Shown: positions 11,753 to 24,825, counted from the stretch's first letter. The stretch is 64,000 nt of DNA from Musa acuminata AAA Group (GCF_036884655.1 NC_088355.1:25481001-25545000), one strand, 5' to 3'. A program made the numbers and translations. Notes: generated from the letters alone by a model not told the origin.

Positions 11753-12350
11753 CGCTGCTGGAGAAGGAAGAGAGGAACAGATGGGATGTCAATGACGACC
11801 CTCGCGCTCGGAGGGAGCGGAGAGCGGCGATACTTGTAGCGAACATTTGATGTGCATATGTTAGGTCTCAAGGGACCACATTCCGTTTGACGGTCGGAAA
11901 TGGAGTGCGAATTCTGGTGGTAATTGAAAGTTGATTTGGACTAGATGGTGGGCTCCCTTAACGAGCAACAAAACAACACCGTTACGGCACAATAAACAAG
12001 GATAACATATTCAGCTCATGCTCTCTTTATTATTACTCCCGAGGAATAAAATGTGCTCAGTAAGCTAGTTGGCACCTTGGCATCTTCATAAAATTTATGA
12101 CGATGATATGGATGATACGGAAAACATATATGAAAGTTAAAAGAACAGCAAAGAGAGCGTTGATGTTCCAAATGTTTGATGTTACAGATTCCTGACAGAA
12201 ACCTACACAACCACCTATCATGAACTCAAAAGCCTTGAAGGCTCAATCCCAGTGGTGCTGGCGTGTCAATTTTGCCTAAACAATTAGAAACAATACACAA
12301 TCAGAGGTGGCGGTACTAGCTGAATCTGATGACATGGTAAAAACCTTTTC
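11753..12350. other. Spacer between the phosphatase and the hnRNP-like gene
   Basis: Both genes are on the minus strand. This 598-bp interval holds the 5' UTR/promoter of the phosphatase (GC-richer next to 11753-11850) and the 3' UTR of the RNA-binding gene (about 12000-12350). No clear TATA box, poly(A) signal or transposon was identified. Confidence 0.5.
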
Positions 12351-15300
12351 CTATCTTCCATAAGGGTGGTATCGACCAGCACCACCACCATAGCCTCCTC
12401 TACTGCCATAGAGTCCACCTGCACCATAACCACCCGGAGAATCATACCCGCTTCCATAGCTAGAACCACTGTAGCCACCCGTTTCACGTCCATAGCCTCC
12501 AAACCCTCCACCATATGAACCAAAACGACTGGTGTAACCAAGCGAAGATTCTCCACGATAGTCCCCTAACCCACCAGCATAACCACCAAATTCACCAGCA
12601 ACGCTGCCATAACCACCATAGGCTCCAGGTCTAGGACCATAACCTCCTGGTGTCCTGTAGGATGAAGGCCCATAACCAGCACCACCACCACCACCAAAGC
12701 CACCATAATTGCCACCAAATCCACCAAAACTATCACCAAAGTGACGAGGTCGGGGTTCACCACCAAAAGCAGGTGGTGGTGCATTGCCAGATTTCTTTGG
12801 TTCAGCCTTCTTGATTTCCACCTACAATATCACAGCAACATCAACCTTTACCATGCCCAAAAAACCAACTAAAAATGCAATACAGATGAATATATATGCA
12901 ATTTCATGAGATAGAAAACAGACAAGACTAAACTATCATATCTGATAATTTTATCATCTCAAGGTTCAACCAAATTGTTATTCAATTAGATGAACAAGCA
13001 TGAAGAACATAAGGATGCCTCTGCTAATGCAACTTTAGTCTTCCTACCGAACATAGAACTAGACTCACCTTAGAACCAGCTAAATCAATCATGTTTCCCC
13101 TTTTGGCTAACAAGTCATCTACATCTTTTTCCTTCTCAAAGACTATAAAACCAAATCCACGAGACCTGTTGGTTGTATGGTCACGAATGATTTCATGATC
13201 TTCTACTCTCCCAAACTCAGAAAAGAAGTTCTTGAATTCATCTGCTATGTTTAAAGTGAAAGATCAAACCCTGTTTCTGTTAACATGTATAGTCAAATGA
13301 CTCGCATATACAATGACAAGGATGTGTTACCTTCTGTTAATGTTGTTGGTATACCACCAACAAATATCTTTCTCGTCTTGAAATCCTTCAAAGGAGCAGC
13401 ACCTTTCGGAATAGTTCTTTTAATTTCCACCTGCAAAGTTCAGGATATGAGACAATATGATTTGATGTATTAGTATGGAAGTTATAATAAGGCAAAAAAA
13501 AATGTAACAGACATATGAACTAAAAGCATAAAGGATGATACCAAGAGATGGTTATAAAGATAATGGCACATCAAAAAATCAGTATATACAATAATTTAAA
13601 TACAAAAAAATAAATATTGGTCTCACTTAAATAAAACAGTTCTAAGTAGTGACAGAAACAATTAGGGGATGATGCACCAGCCTGATCCACATGGTCACCG
13701 TAGGTTTGACCAACTTTAACCAGGGAAAAGGGTGAGATCAAGGGTATAATTTTCAAACACAATTGAGACCACGACAGGGTCAGTCCTGAGTCTCTTCCAT
13801 CCCATCCTGATCTCCAAAAAACCAGCTTCAGAAGTTTGATAAAAGTACTCCTTACTATATGGTAGATACAACAACAGCATATGCCAATCATAACACATTT
13901 ATTACTATGGGCAATTTAAATAGGTGTGGTGCAGGGAAAAGCCAATACTTTCAATTTTTGGATGGCCAGGGATGGTATTGTTTTTGTTAACCTGGGTCTG
14001 GGAGAGGCAGAGGTGGCAGAATGAGGTAGAGAAAGTCTTAATAAAAAAGCAATCACATCCCATCACTAAAACCAATTGCACAATGTTTTACAAAATCAGA
14101 AAATAAAAAAAAGAAAGAAATGTCAACAAAATTTAACAATCACATGAGGAGCATAAAGTACCAAAGCAAAATAGGACAGCTACATATTTGTACAAATGTC
14201 AGTAAAAAATGGAGGTCAAACATGCAAAACCAAAAGCATATCACATAAGCCTTACAACCTACATAAGATAACTACCCAAAGCGCAGTTGGGCATTTAATA
14301 CAAATATAGAACTTCACAAAACAAACTACTGATCCAAAAAAGTAAATTAAATAAATTCAGTTCTTTTGACATCTAATAGACTAAAAATCACTGAGATAGA
14401 ACATACAGTTTTCCCATTGAGAATATGTGTGTCCTCAATGACTTGGTCGACAACAGAAGCATCTTTGTAGGTGATGAACCCAAAACCTCTGGGCTTGTTT
14501 GTATATCGATCTTTCATTATCACTGAATCCACTATCTCTCCATACTTTTCAAAGTGCTTCACAAATGTTTCTGTCATATCATCACACGAACAAAACAATA
14601 AAATATTATCATAAATTAACAAAAATATTTAAAAAAAAAATCTCCCTAGCCATGACACTTATACAAACGGAACCTTTGGCAAAATGCAAAAGACATGCGA
14701 GACAAAAAGAAGTCAATATGCCAACATCAATCATAAAAGCCGTAAAGAACTAGCACTAACAGATATGGTAATGAATTATAGCTTCGTGAATCACCAAAAT
14801 CTTGATATACTAGTACACAAGCAATCAGCAACCAGGTCAAAGTTATAACCAAAGAAGTAGAAATAAATAAAAAAATATGGATATTAGCCATAAGCAGAAC
14901 AAAGATATATTCTTTCAAACCTGATAATGAAGCCATGATTTACGCAATAAGAAGATAGTATAAACTGCTAGTTAAATCTGTGACGAAGTAAAATCGTCAT
15001 TACGTGACAGCATGGCACAGTATGCGGAATAAAAACTCTGAGCTTTAACCATATCAAGTTAGATCCCTGAGGAAAAGGTTCTAAACAACAGAACAATGAA
15101 ATAAATAGTGAGAGAACCAATCAACATATACTGAATCCTAGAGTGCGGTTTTGCGAGAACGATCAATCAGGTTTCTTGACAGATCGCAACGAAAAAGAAC
15201 TCACCGAGCGTCGTATCCTTCGGAAGCCCTCCGATAAAAATCTTTCTGCCAGAGAAAAGAAAGCATTAAAGAAGAGAACAAGAAGAAAAACAGCACAAGA

Positions 15301-15362
15301 TTGATCGAGGAGGAAACTCACGCAGGGCTCGCACCATCGTGCTCCTGCATTCTCGAGGCCAT
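12351..15362 (-). CDS. hnRNP-like protein, two RRMs plus Gly/Tyr-rich tail, 6 exons, 329 aa
   Basis: Exons by hand (minus): 15362-15322, 15245-15205, 14570-14407, 13430-13331, 13241-13069, 12821-12351. They total 990 nt with GT-AG introns and consistent phases. RRM1 has RNP2 IFIGGL (16-21) and RNP1 KPRGFGFI (53-60). RRM2 has RNP2 IFVGGI (104-109) and RNP1 RSRGFGFI (141-148). From about residue 185 the protein is a Gly/Tyr/Ser-rich low-complexity tail (GGFGG, GGYG and SYGSGY-like repeats) ending RYHPYGR. Two RRMs followed by a Gly-rich tail define plant hnRNP A/B-like proteins, which bind RNA in the nucleus and sometimes in cytoplasmic granules. From memory it most resembles Arabidopsis At3g13224. 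The start is MASRMQEHDGAS, just before RRM1. The tail is encoded by a single last exon. The gene appears intact; its specific RNA targets cannot be told. Confidence 0.9.
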
Positions 15363-15795
15363 GGCGACGACCTCGCAAAGATCTCCGAGACTTAGGTTTT
15401 CTCAGGTTAGGTGGATGAGGAAAGGAGGAAGGAGCCCAAGCAAGAAATAGGGTTTGCGGAGACATGGGCCGGAGGTTCGTCCATATATGGGAGTCAGCTC
15501 TCGCAGGTGGGAAACACGAGACACACCGTCGCATTTAGCCGCTCGTCCGATCGCGGAGCAGAAAATCCATCGGAACCGTAGATCCCAAAACTAACGGTTC
15601 GCAATGGGGGGCCTCTGATTCACACTGTCTCGGCAGCAGATTCGGACGATGGGTATGATTTGGATTCGGATCCGAATGGCTGAGGGCTAACGGGGCGGAT
15701 CCAGAAAAGCAACACCGTTTATGGATCCATGAGTTAGAACCTAATCTTGCAGAGACTTAGAGACCTTTGGTGGTCTCATCTCCTCACCTTTCTCG

Positions 15796-15796
<1 letters not shown>
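15363..15796. other. Upstream region of the hnRNP-like gene (5' UTR/promoter)
   Basis: This is the immediate 5' flank of the minus-strand RNA-binding gene. It is GC-richer than the surroundings up to about 15720. No TATA-like box is convincing. A minus-strand frame at 15534-15163 only reads through the first exons and introns of that gene and is not a separate gene. Confidence 0.45.

Positions 15797-15830
<34 letters not shown>
15797..15830. repeat. (TA)n microsatellite
   Basis: About 34 bp of uninterrupted TA dinucleotide lies about 435 bp upstream of the hnRNP-like start codon. Confidence 0.98.
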
Positions 15831-15834
<4 letters not shown>

Positions 15835-17021
15835 GTGCCTTGGATATCAGGTTATTAAGAGATTTAGGCCAGTAATCCCGCCAAGGACATGATCATTCAT
15901 GATATCAAAATTCGTCAATCAATTGACACAAGAATTTTCTTCACGACACAAGACATGGGATAGCTCGAAGGATCTAATAGAAATATAGTGTCGAGCAAGA
16001 TTGAGCATACTCCACGACGGACTTAGCTTTTGATGTATTGGATTCCAACCTGTTTGACATTAGTGAGTCCTTCCTTGATTGCAATCATTTTATTGTAGTA
16101 GCTACCTCTATTCGAGGAAAACACATTCTGCGAAGCATCCTCTCCCTGCTTTTGATTGATGATGGCAAGAGCCATCTGTAATTAGTTTAAACTAATCTTG
16201 CTCGAAACTAGTCCAAACTACATTAATGGAGATTTTGTTACAACTTGATCCCTCGTATAAAGATATGGTTTACAGCGAGCAGCATACACAACGATTTTAA
16301 GAAAGATGCATGTTGGAGTGTCTCACTCCATGGAATCATAACTCATTCCTGACCTTCTAAATCTGTCAAGAGTGCATATTCCATCATCAAGCCATTTACC
16401 AGTATCCTAGTGAGAGTGGAATTGAAATTGGTGACCAGGAAGAGATCAAACATTTCTAGTTACGGAATTGTGTGATCCTGCCCATCCAAATCTTGACTAC
16501 GGAAGAAGCAAACTCTAGGAAGTATCTATAGAGGATAAAAAGTCACTAGTAAAGAGTCTATTATTTATCAATCGTGTGATCCTGTCTATTATCGATATAG
16601 GAAGTATCGATAGAGGAAGCAAACTCTAAGAAGTATCGATAGAGGATAAAATTATAATTGGGATGCTCGACGAAATGCTTATGTATATCCGTGTCTTTTG
16701 GTTTGTTCATACTTTACACAACATATAAAGGGTTGGCAGTAGGCTTAGCAACCATATTTTCTTTCGGTCTATAGTATATCATTTTAGATTTTTTGTTGTG
16801 TGACCATTTAGAACTTATAAAGTATGTTTATAATTTGTATTGGCTATAAAGTGTTTTATGAAATGATTGCTTGTGGATCCCGAATGAAGCGCTTTCTCTA
16901 ACCTTTTTTCTCTTTTGCAGGTCGTAAGGGACCTTAGGAGGTTTCCGAGAGGTTGACCTTTGCGGACAAATACACAATGGTGCCGCACGACTTAGGCTAA
17001 ACCAACTAAGTCCATGATAGA
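15831..17021. other. Unassigned AT-rich sequence, possible LTR of a LARD-like element
   Basis: No protein-coding signal was found. An imperfect direct repeat of about 80 bp is visible: 16466-16552 and 16571-16651 share GTGTGATCCTG and GAGGAAGCAAACTCTA-like blocks. A tRNA-Met-type primer site starts at 17022, so the preceding few hundred bases may be an LTR. No clean TG start was located. Confidence 0.35.
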
Positions 17022-17033
17022 TAGTATCAGAGC
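17022..17033 (+). promoter_or_regulatory. Primer-binding-site-like sequence
   Basis: TAGTATCAGAGC differs by one base from the tRNA-Met-complementary TGGTATCAGAGC and is followed by GGG, as in other PBS sites of this window. It supports an LTR retroelement starting to the left. Confidence 0.5.
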
Positions 17034-19822
17034 GGGACAAGCGCTCATAAAAACACTAGGCATGCAAAAATGGGGACCTAGTGGGCTGCGTTGAGGGCAG
17101 CCATCATAAGCGACCGTTTGGGGGAAAACATGCATGGAGATGTAGGAAAAAAGTAGTCACTCAGAGGAGCGGGCATCTTAGATTAACATTTAGAGGAATA
17201 GCTAACTCTTCGCACAAGAGACACCACGCGGACAAGGAAGCTTGGAAGAATATAGCGTACAAAGGTTGAGATAGCTGAGTTTGAGCTACGACTTGACGTT
17301 GACAACCATATATGATAGTGCTCAAGGTAAGCGAGGTGCTTCGTAAAGGATGAGACCATGCAAGGTGGAATGGGTTGCTCAGCGACTAAAAGAGTTATGC
17401 AAAGCTCATAGAGGTGAGAGGAATTGATAACTCGAATAATTTGGTACTCATGCAAGGACTTGTATGCAGATGATAGAATATTCGTGGGCATCCCAAGGTG
17501 ACCGAAACTCAGTATCATGGAGCATTAAAACTTTATATTCAGCATGAGAAGAATACGTCTGTGGGAGGCTGAAGTGTGCAGTGAGTTCAGCATGTTGCTA
17601 TGCCTTGAGTGGTGTAGTGAGGACTATATTGATGTGGAATCGTAATCTAGCAAGTGCGTTTGCAGGAGGCAGAATAATGCATAGTTTGTTCAGTAAGGTG
17701 GAGTAGTCTAAGGGGATGATGGTCTCCGAAACTTTCTAAGAGAAGGAAGCGAAGAGAAAAGTTGCTCCAATAGGACAAATATCCATGCGAGATAAGTCCC
17801 GGCTCTCCAAAGGGAGACCAATGTACAACGGACCGTACATGTTGAGGAGGAGTACCTCAAAAATAACTTCACAAAGCTCAACAGACCGAGCGAGCGACGA
17901 GAAGTTATCATATGATCTCACTTGAGATAATGCATTAAGGGAATGCATTATGAGATCAAGTGGGGGAGCGACCTAAGGTAGCACAAATGAAGGCATACTT
18001 AGAGTTGATATAGAGATCGGACTCAATCGAGGGTTGACCCATGGAATGGTGGGCGCGAGGGTCACCATCAACTCAATGCAAAATGAGGAGCAGAGCAACT
18101 TTGGTGAAACTTGGGGAAGTACTCAAATCGCATGAAGGAAGCTGACATAGAAGATAGAACATGGAGTAGAGGCATAGAGCTTTCCTTGGATAGAGGTCAA
18201 GGACATGAACTCTTGCAGAAGCAAGAGTGAGATCATATCGTTCCATGAGTCCTTTATTCTGATGGAGTGGACTCATCTTACATGGTGCCAAAGACGAAAG
18301 GAGCTTCTAGGCACATACACCTTATCTCAGAGATGCATTTGATGGAGGAACTAAGGCGACTCAACTTGTGGAGGCAAAGTTGGGTTCAAAAGGCCTTGGC
18401 ACGAGACATGAGGACGCGGAGGCGAGTACTCTTGAAGAATATGCCATAGTGTTGCCATTCAAATTGTCATGAAGGAAGCGGTGTGCAGTGAAGATTGTGC
18501 TAGTAAAGGCAGAGGCCGAGGATCAAGACAATGGTACAATAATTTCAACAAAGTCGATGGACTTCGAGAGCTACTATGTGACAGATTATCCTAGAGTGGT
18601 TCTTCATCTAGGTGTGACCCGAGAGCGGGTGGACAAAGGTCGATTGCCAAAGGAGTAAACACAATCGAAGGTGGAAGAGGCATCGTAATGTGTTGGCAGA
18701 GGCCACACATGGAGGGATCACAATCTGAGTTCATCCCACAAGTATCAGAATGCAATGGAGATGTCACCAGAAGGCGACATGGTGTAGCAGATCATGGTAG
18801 AATAGTTCCTAGCAATATAATACACACGAATCTTGTCCCGTGAGGGACTATATCATATGGATATATGATCGAGAGCTACTAGGAGCTCCTTCGGTGAACA
18901 ACACGATGGCAAGAAAGGCTATGGATTCAATGAGTGAAGATCATGGTACCACAAAGGCGGGTCTTCCGTGCGTGCATCGAATTTTACACCGGATGAGAGT
19001 CTTGGTCATTAGCATATGGGGGCTGTGTACTACCGAGGGAAAAGTTTGAATGCAAGTACCAATAAGTCTCATTGGAGGGACTTGATCATGCAGAGGTATG
19101 ATCGGAGCGATTGGAGAGTTGGACTGCTCCAGAGTTTACATTCGTTTAAGAGAGCCCGGTAAATCAGAGGACAAGGCCGAGTAAGCGAACATTGCTACCA
19201 AGGAAGCTAAGGAAAATAAAATCGGTGCGAATCCTACAACATGATGGCAGAGGCTATACATGGGAGTTGCAGTCTGTCTTTTTATTGACCAAGGGGAACT
19301 ATTGGGAGAATACAGAGGTGTTGTAGCAGGAGGCCGAAAGGGGCGAGGAAGCGATGACGAGTCTAGATGGACTTAGCTACCCAAAAAACAAGCATTGGTT
19401 AGAATGGTGGTGGACTCGAAGGAGTGCCACAGAGGCAGATCTTTCGATCGTGAAGAAAGATGTAGATGTGAGGTGATGGATAGTAGGGCCATGGGCATGG
19501 CAGCACCATGGTACCACAGAGGTAGGACTTCCGTGAAGTCATCGATCCCTTGCTCTCATGGAGGGAGAGTGCTTGGTCGTGAAAGGGGCCGAGGAGGTGG
19601 AGTATACAAAGTTAAACTCCAAGTACTGAGACAAGACTGAAGGGCAGAGGCCAAGGAACTTCATAAGACTGGTGTCAACGATCTTCTCATCATAATAGCT
19701 GTAAGTGAAGGACTTTGGGTCATGCAAGAGTGCACGACCAAGGAACGAAACAAGTAGTACGCGGTGTTGTACCTTTGCTACTAAGTGGAGTATGCGGTAG
19801 GGCTGATGGAGAAGACGATACA
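17034..19822 (+). mobile_element. Probable non-autonomous LTR element interior (LARD-like), no coding capacity
   Basis: Nearly 2.8 kb follows the PBS-like site with no gag, protease, RT or integrase motif on either strand. The plus strand is purine-rich, with many GAGG, AAGG and GGCAGAGGCC-type words, a composition seen in large non-coding interiors of plant LARDs. Short ORFs, for example 18267-18449 and 19395-19640, have no recognisable motifs. The right end is cut by an LTR-like sequence starting TGTTACGATC at 19823. The class call is inferred from the PBS, length and lack of coding; no second LTR was identified. Confidence 0.35.
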
Positions 19823-20520
19823 TGTTACGATCAAGAGGTCGACACTAAGGGGGGGGGGGTGAATTAGTGCAGCGGATAAAAATGTCGATTTCAGAAAATC
19901 TTTTGTACGATAAAAACCGAACTCGGAAGTGCTTAACTTGAAAGCGTATTCCTAAAGGTGTGCAGCAAAAGTAATGAGGAAGTAAAGCATGTATGGAGGT
20001 TTGTAGTAAGGTAAATAGCAATAAGTAAATGCAAACTAGAGAGCACGCTAATTTTATAGTGGTTCGGTCGTCGTGACCTATATTCACTCCGCCGATTCCC
20101 CTTCCGTCGAGGCCACCAGCATCCACTAATGATCTTCCTTTATTGGCGAAGATCAACCTCCTTCTTACATACCTCTTCTCCTTTTCACGAGTTTAGGAGA
20201 CAACCCTTACAAGCACTCACACTCCTCTTAAACTATTCTAACACTTAGACTCAAAGAGGAGGATTCTCAAGAGATTGTAGTAGTGTTTCTTTACTTTTAG
20301 GCTCTCTGTGCTTGTGTCTTCTAACTAGGGATGAGAGACGTATTTATAGGCTTCAAGTTGATTCAAACTTGGAGCCTAAAACTTTCCCATCCCGGGTTCC
20401 CCGAGCACAGGCGGTACTACCGCCTACGCTGGGCGGTACCACCGCCCAATGTCAGTCGACACTAACACTGTCTTGGGCGGTACCATCGCCCAAGTTTGTT
20501 CTAGTCATAGGTGCCTAGCA
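19823..20520 (-). repeat. Partial SIRE-type Ty1/copia LTR
   Basis: It starts TGTTACGATCAAGAGG and then has CACTAA, a run of G, and GTGAATTAGTGCAGCGG, the inverted form of the LTR end seen in elements A-G. It also has the TGGTTCGGTC block near 20060, TATTTATAG at about 20340 (TATA box on the minus strand) and two or three GGCGGTACCACCGCC-type palindromes at 20410-20490. Homology fades after about 20520, so the U3 start is missing. It is closest in layout to the LTR of element A. Confidence 0.75.
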
Positions 20521-20606
20521 AACCAATCACGTGAGTGATGGCACGTGTGAAGTGATACAGAATCTTTTTGCTTGTTATATTTTGGCATATATCACTTTAT
20601 AACTAT

Positions 20607-20609
<3 letters not shown>

Positions 20610-20693
<84 letters not shown>
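20610..20693. repeat. (AT)n microsatellite, about 84 bp
   Basis: An uninterrupted AT dinucleotide run separates the partial SIRE LTR region from a different LTR-like sequence. Confidence 0.98.
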
Positions 20694-20696
<3 letters not shown>

Positions 20697-21917
20697 GATG
20701 TCTTGGATTTGTGCAATGGGAATCGGATCGTGATGAGATCACGATAATAAGATCGATTCACCTTTAAACACAGATCCTAAATAATCCCGGTCATAGGTTA
20801 CTCGAGAGGGACATCGTGATAACCGGACAGACTGGTGTGTTGTATACCCGTCCATATGATGGATGCAGCTGGTCTCATAGCCGCTCGTGTAGGGACACTA
20901 GAGATACAGTACAGGTGCTCATTGGAGAATGAGTTCACTGATTGATCCGCTTACGAAATGCTGGATGGTTGATGATTCCTTATTGTCAAACAACGATTCC
21001 GTAGTCCTAGTGGTATATCAGGTCCTTAGACTTGAGACACTAAGGATGTCCTGTATGAGTGCTCCACTCTTTGATACCAGACTTATAGGTTTGGTTGTCC
21101 CAGATCTAGTACAACTGGTCATTGGGAGTGGTAGTCGACCTTACGAAGGCTATTGAGTGTCGATAGAGGACCATCCACTCTCGGCGTCATAAGAGGAATA
21201 TCCCATGTGTTCTTGCTTAGAAAAATCCCTAGCAAGGGTCATTCTGGTTGAGAGAGAAAGAGTTCTCCGGAAGAATCCATTAGAGCGAGACTCGAGTAGA
21301 AACCGTATGGGTCCGACAACACCATGCTCGATATACGGTCTCTGGGATATTAGATGGATGAGGGACTATAGGTACACGGTAACTGAGGACAGACAGGTCC
21401 AATGGATTGGATTCCCCTGTATCGTCTAGGGGCTATGACGTAGTGGCCTAGTACGTCCGTAGTCGATGAGTCGAGTGAATTATTACAGAGATAATAATTC
21501 ACTAAGTTAGAAGGAGTTCTGACAAGTATGACTCACGGCCAGCTCGATATTGGGCCTAGAGGGTCACACACATATGGTAGGCATTGCGATGTGTAGAAGT
21601 TCGGATATGAGATATCCGACGGAGCCCTTGTCTTATTGGATATCCAATAAGCCCCTGAATTATTGGATCCCATGGACGAGATCCAATAAGAGCCCTTAAG
21701 AGATTATTGGATAGAGATCCACTAATCTAAAAGGCTTGGGTTATTGGATGTAGATCCAATACCCACTAAGGGAGGATCCATTAGGGTTTGACAGAGGACC
21801 TCTATAAATAGGAGGGATTCAGAGCCTCATAGGCTAGAGCCTTTGCTTGCCTCTCCTATTCTCCTCCCCCTCTCCACCTCAGAGCAGGCCAGGAGTTTTG
21901 AGGAGCGTCGTTGTAGC
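20694..21917 (+). repeat. LTR-like fragment of another retroelement (truncated by F)
   Basis: It begins TGTGATGTCTTGG right after the AT run. It has no coding content, carries TCTATAAATAGG (probable TATA box at 21801-21812) late in the sequence, and is cut at 21917 by element F. Length, TG start and a TATA box near the 3' end fit a long U3 plus the start of R. It shares no blocks with the SIRE-type LTRs here; the lineage is probably Ty3/gypsy, but no protein supports that. ORFs at 20929-21156 and 21205-21429 lack motifs. Confidence 0.5.
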
Positions 21918-23689
21918 TGTTAGGATCAAGAGCACTAAGAGGGGGGGGGGGGGGGGGGGGGGTGAATTAGTGCAGCGGAAATCTTTCGACGATAAAAACG
22001 TTCGAACGATAAAAATGATTTCGATGTGAAAATTGATTCTAAGATTACTTTAACTTAAGATCAAGCGAGATAACGTTAAAGTTAATCTATGAAGGCAGTT
22101 TGCAGTTATGATGAAAACCAACATACGAGCACAAACTGAAATTTGACGTTCGTATGAAGAAACTAATTTACGTCTAAATGCTGATTCGTAAATCACTTGA
22201 TTATGCGAGATGCAGCTTAAGCAAGGATACTAAGGTAGTTTGCAGTTAAGATAGAAATCAAAACGTAAACGCAAACTGAAATATGATGATCGTACAAAAA
22301 AAAGATTTACGTCTAAACGTTGATTCGGAAAGTGCAAAGCTAAAACCCGATCATATATGCGCAGAAAGCAGTAAGCTTTAGAGGAGGTTTACAGTAAAGA
22401 TAAAATGCTCAAAGTAAATACAAACTGAGATTTAGAGTGGTTCGGTCAATCTTGACCTACTCCACTTTTGGCTTCCTCCACCGACGAGGTCACCAACGTC
22501 AACTAGAGGCCTTCCTTCAATAAGCGAAGGCCAACCACCCTTTTTACAGTTTCACTCCTTTTGACGGGCTTAGGAGACAACCCTTAAAGAATTTTCTCTC
22601 CTCTCCTCTCTTTACAGCTTAGAACTTGGAAGAAAAGAGAGAGAAAGACTTTTGGCCTTTAAAACAATTTTGAGCACTAAAAATCACAAAACAAGATCAA
22701 GATTTCGGAGTGTATTCTATGTTGTTTCAGTGCTGAATGGGTGGGGTATTTATAGACCCCAACCCAGTTCAAATTTAGAGCTCAAAACTGTCAATTCCCG
22801 GAATTCCGAGAACAGGCGGTTGCACCTCCTGACTAGAGCGGTTGCACCGCCTGGTAGAGCTCGAAGACTGAGCCTCTGGGCGGTGCCACCTCCTGTCAGG
22901 GGCGGTTGCACCTCCTGCTAGAGCTCGAAGACCGAGCTCAAGCAGTGCAACCTCCTGACTGAGGCGGTTGCACCGCTCAGCCAATGCTCGGAGACCGAGC
23001 CCAAGCGGTGCCACCTCCTGTCAAGGGAGGTTGCACCGCCCAGTCTCGCTCGGAGACTGAGCCCAGGCGGTGCCACCGCTTGGCTGGAGCGGTTGCACCT
23101 CCCAATCTCGCTCGGAGACTGAGCCCAGGCGGTGCAACCTCTTGCCTTGGGCGGTTCAATCGCCTAGCAGAAATCAGGGTCCGAATGGGTTGATCCATTC
23201 GGCCCAATTTGGGTTTTTCAGGGGCCCAATTGCCCCAAGATTAAGTTAATGGGATCACCTCCCATTTCCAACTTAATCATTGTGCTAACTACGATATTCC
23301 CTAAGACATTTACTGCAACTTGCTCCGGTGCGTCAATCGCTTCTTCCGGCGAGCTTCCGGCGAACTTCCGTCGATCATCCGATGAACCCTCGGTGATGCT
23401 CTTGCGGACTTCTGGCAAACTCCTGGACTTGCGACGATCCACTTGGCGAGTTCCGACGAGCTTCTTTGGCAAGCTTATGGACTTCTCGGATTTGTTTCTG
23501 CAGAACCTCCGACGATTGTCCGAACTTCCATCGAACTCTCGAACTCCCAACGTGATCATTGTCTTAACTCCGGCGCAACTCCTGCTGCATGTCTTACTTT
23601 TATCGTAGTTAATCCTGCACACTTATATCAACATATGGATTAGATAACAAATGACAATTGACTTCATCATCAAAATCCGAGATTAAACA
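21918..23689 (-). repeat. 3' LTR of element F (1772 bp)
   Basis: Its plus-strand ends are TGTTAGGATC and GATTAAACA. It includes a run of about 20 G at 21941-21961 flanked by CACTAA and TTAGTG-type arms, TATTTATAG (TATA, minus) at about 22747, and a cluster of GGCGGTTGCACC/GGTGCCACC palindromic repeats at about 22814-23170. The GC cluster lies upstream of the TATA box in element orientation, so in U3. Confidence 0.9.
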
Positions 23690-24825
23690 ATCTCCCCCTT
23701 TTTGATGATGACAATCAATTGATAATGGAGTTAACCTTAACTCCCCCTGTCTATATGCCATACTTGAGATAAGTCTTTCTTGAATTCAAAACCTATGAAT
23801 TCATGAGACATATTGATAAGTTAAAATCATTCAAACTTATCAATACTCCCATCATGATAATGTATCTCTCTGAAGATGATGTCAAGGCTTGACATTCATT
23901 TTCATTAAAAGTTTGAATGATGGTAATAGTAGCAATTCATCATATTGTAAGATATCAACATGTGAAACTACGAAGTAAGATTTTGATATCATTACATGAT
24001 GCACATATTTCAAATGTTTTAGCAATTATTACATTTCATCACACGGTAAGATATTAATATGTAAAATTACGATGCAAGTTTTTTGTTTGATATCTTGACA
24101 TGATACAAGGCATAATGCAAATCATAGCATCTATTCATATATCTCTTGGTGATGCAAGCATGGCATTAATACTCATATATTTCTCCCCCTTTGTCATCAA
24201 CAAAAAGCTTAGTAATTGTGATACTAGGAGGACAATATAAGCAAATTTTGAGCATAAGTGCGATAATTGTTCATGCCTTTACTTGGTTCAAGTTATTTTT
24301 CAATAGTGAGTGATAGGAAATCAATTATACAAGCATATAAAGGAAAGCATGATACATATATTGCTTTGAATACTTCTTCCTTTTTATTTGTTATAATCTT
24401 TTTGCATGAAGGAGGAAAGTCATTTGTGATACCAGCTATTTGTGAGTTTACTTTGAGTCAAGATATGTGTGTGAAACAACTCTTTGCAAGTAAAAACACT
24501 ATCATCTATATTTCAAGATGGAATTCATAAGCAGGAATCATTTCATCAAATCCATTTCAGAAAAATATTTTTCATATAAGTGTATGAGAAAATCTGATTT
24601 TTAGCATACCAATTGTTAAGCGAATCCGAAAATGAAATGAACACTTTCATGCATTCGGTCAAGACTATGCTACAGATTTTCAAATACAATCATGAAGACA
24701 AAACATGCTTATTGTTATGGAAATTTTTGTATTCAACACATAATTTCTAATATATTATTTAGGCATGTAATGGCAATCAAGTGATTTGATCATTCAATTA
24801 AGTCCGAAAAATAATTTTAACTAGT
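23690..24825 (-). other. Element F 3' non-coding region with PPT-like motifs
   Basis: It contains three C-rich (minus: purine) runs of the AGGGGGAG type: next to the LTR at 23690, at 23741 and at 24181. The interval between the last two and pol is AT-rich without convincing ORFs. A short frame at 24267-24530 has no known motif. Confidence 0.65.

Noticed and set aside
12284..12784. Val/Met-rich ORFs opposite frames of the glycine-rich exon
   Set aside because: They are shadow frames of the repetitive GGT/GGN codons in the last exon of the hnRNP-like gene.
18267..19640. Short plus-strand ORFs in the LARD-like interior
   Set aside because: None exceeds 81 residues and none shows a domain motif.
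22652..23207. Pro/Arg/Gly-rich ORFs on both strands (also at 30373-30805, 35085-35617, 42129-42661, 48352-48840, 54157-54645, 60382-60860)
   Set aside because: They arise from the GC-rich U3 palindromes of the LTRs, read open in several frames at once, and change with unit number.
23218..23643. ORFs with EFDGSSDNRRRF/SSPEEAIDAPEQ-like peptides in the LTRs (also 30730-31212, 48796-49206, 59953-60357)
   Set aside because: They lie in U3 of the LTRs, both strands are open, and they differ by frameshifts between copies; likely chance frames, although the repeated S.GSSPEE phrase was considered.
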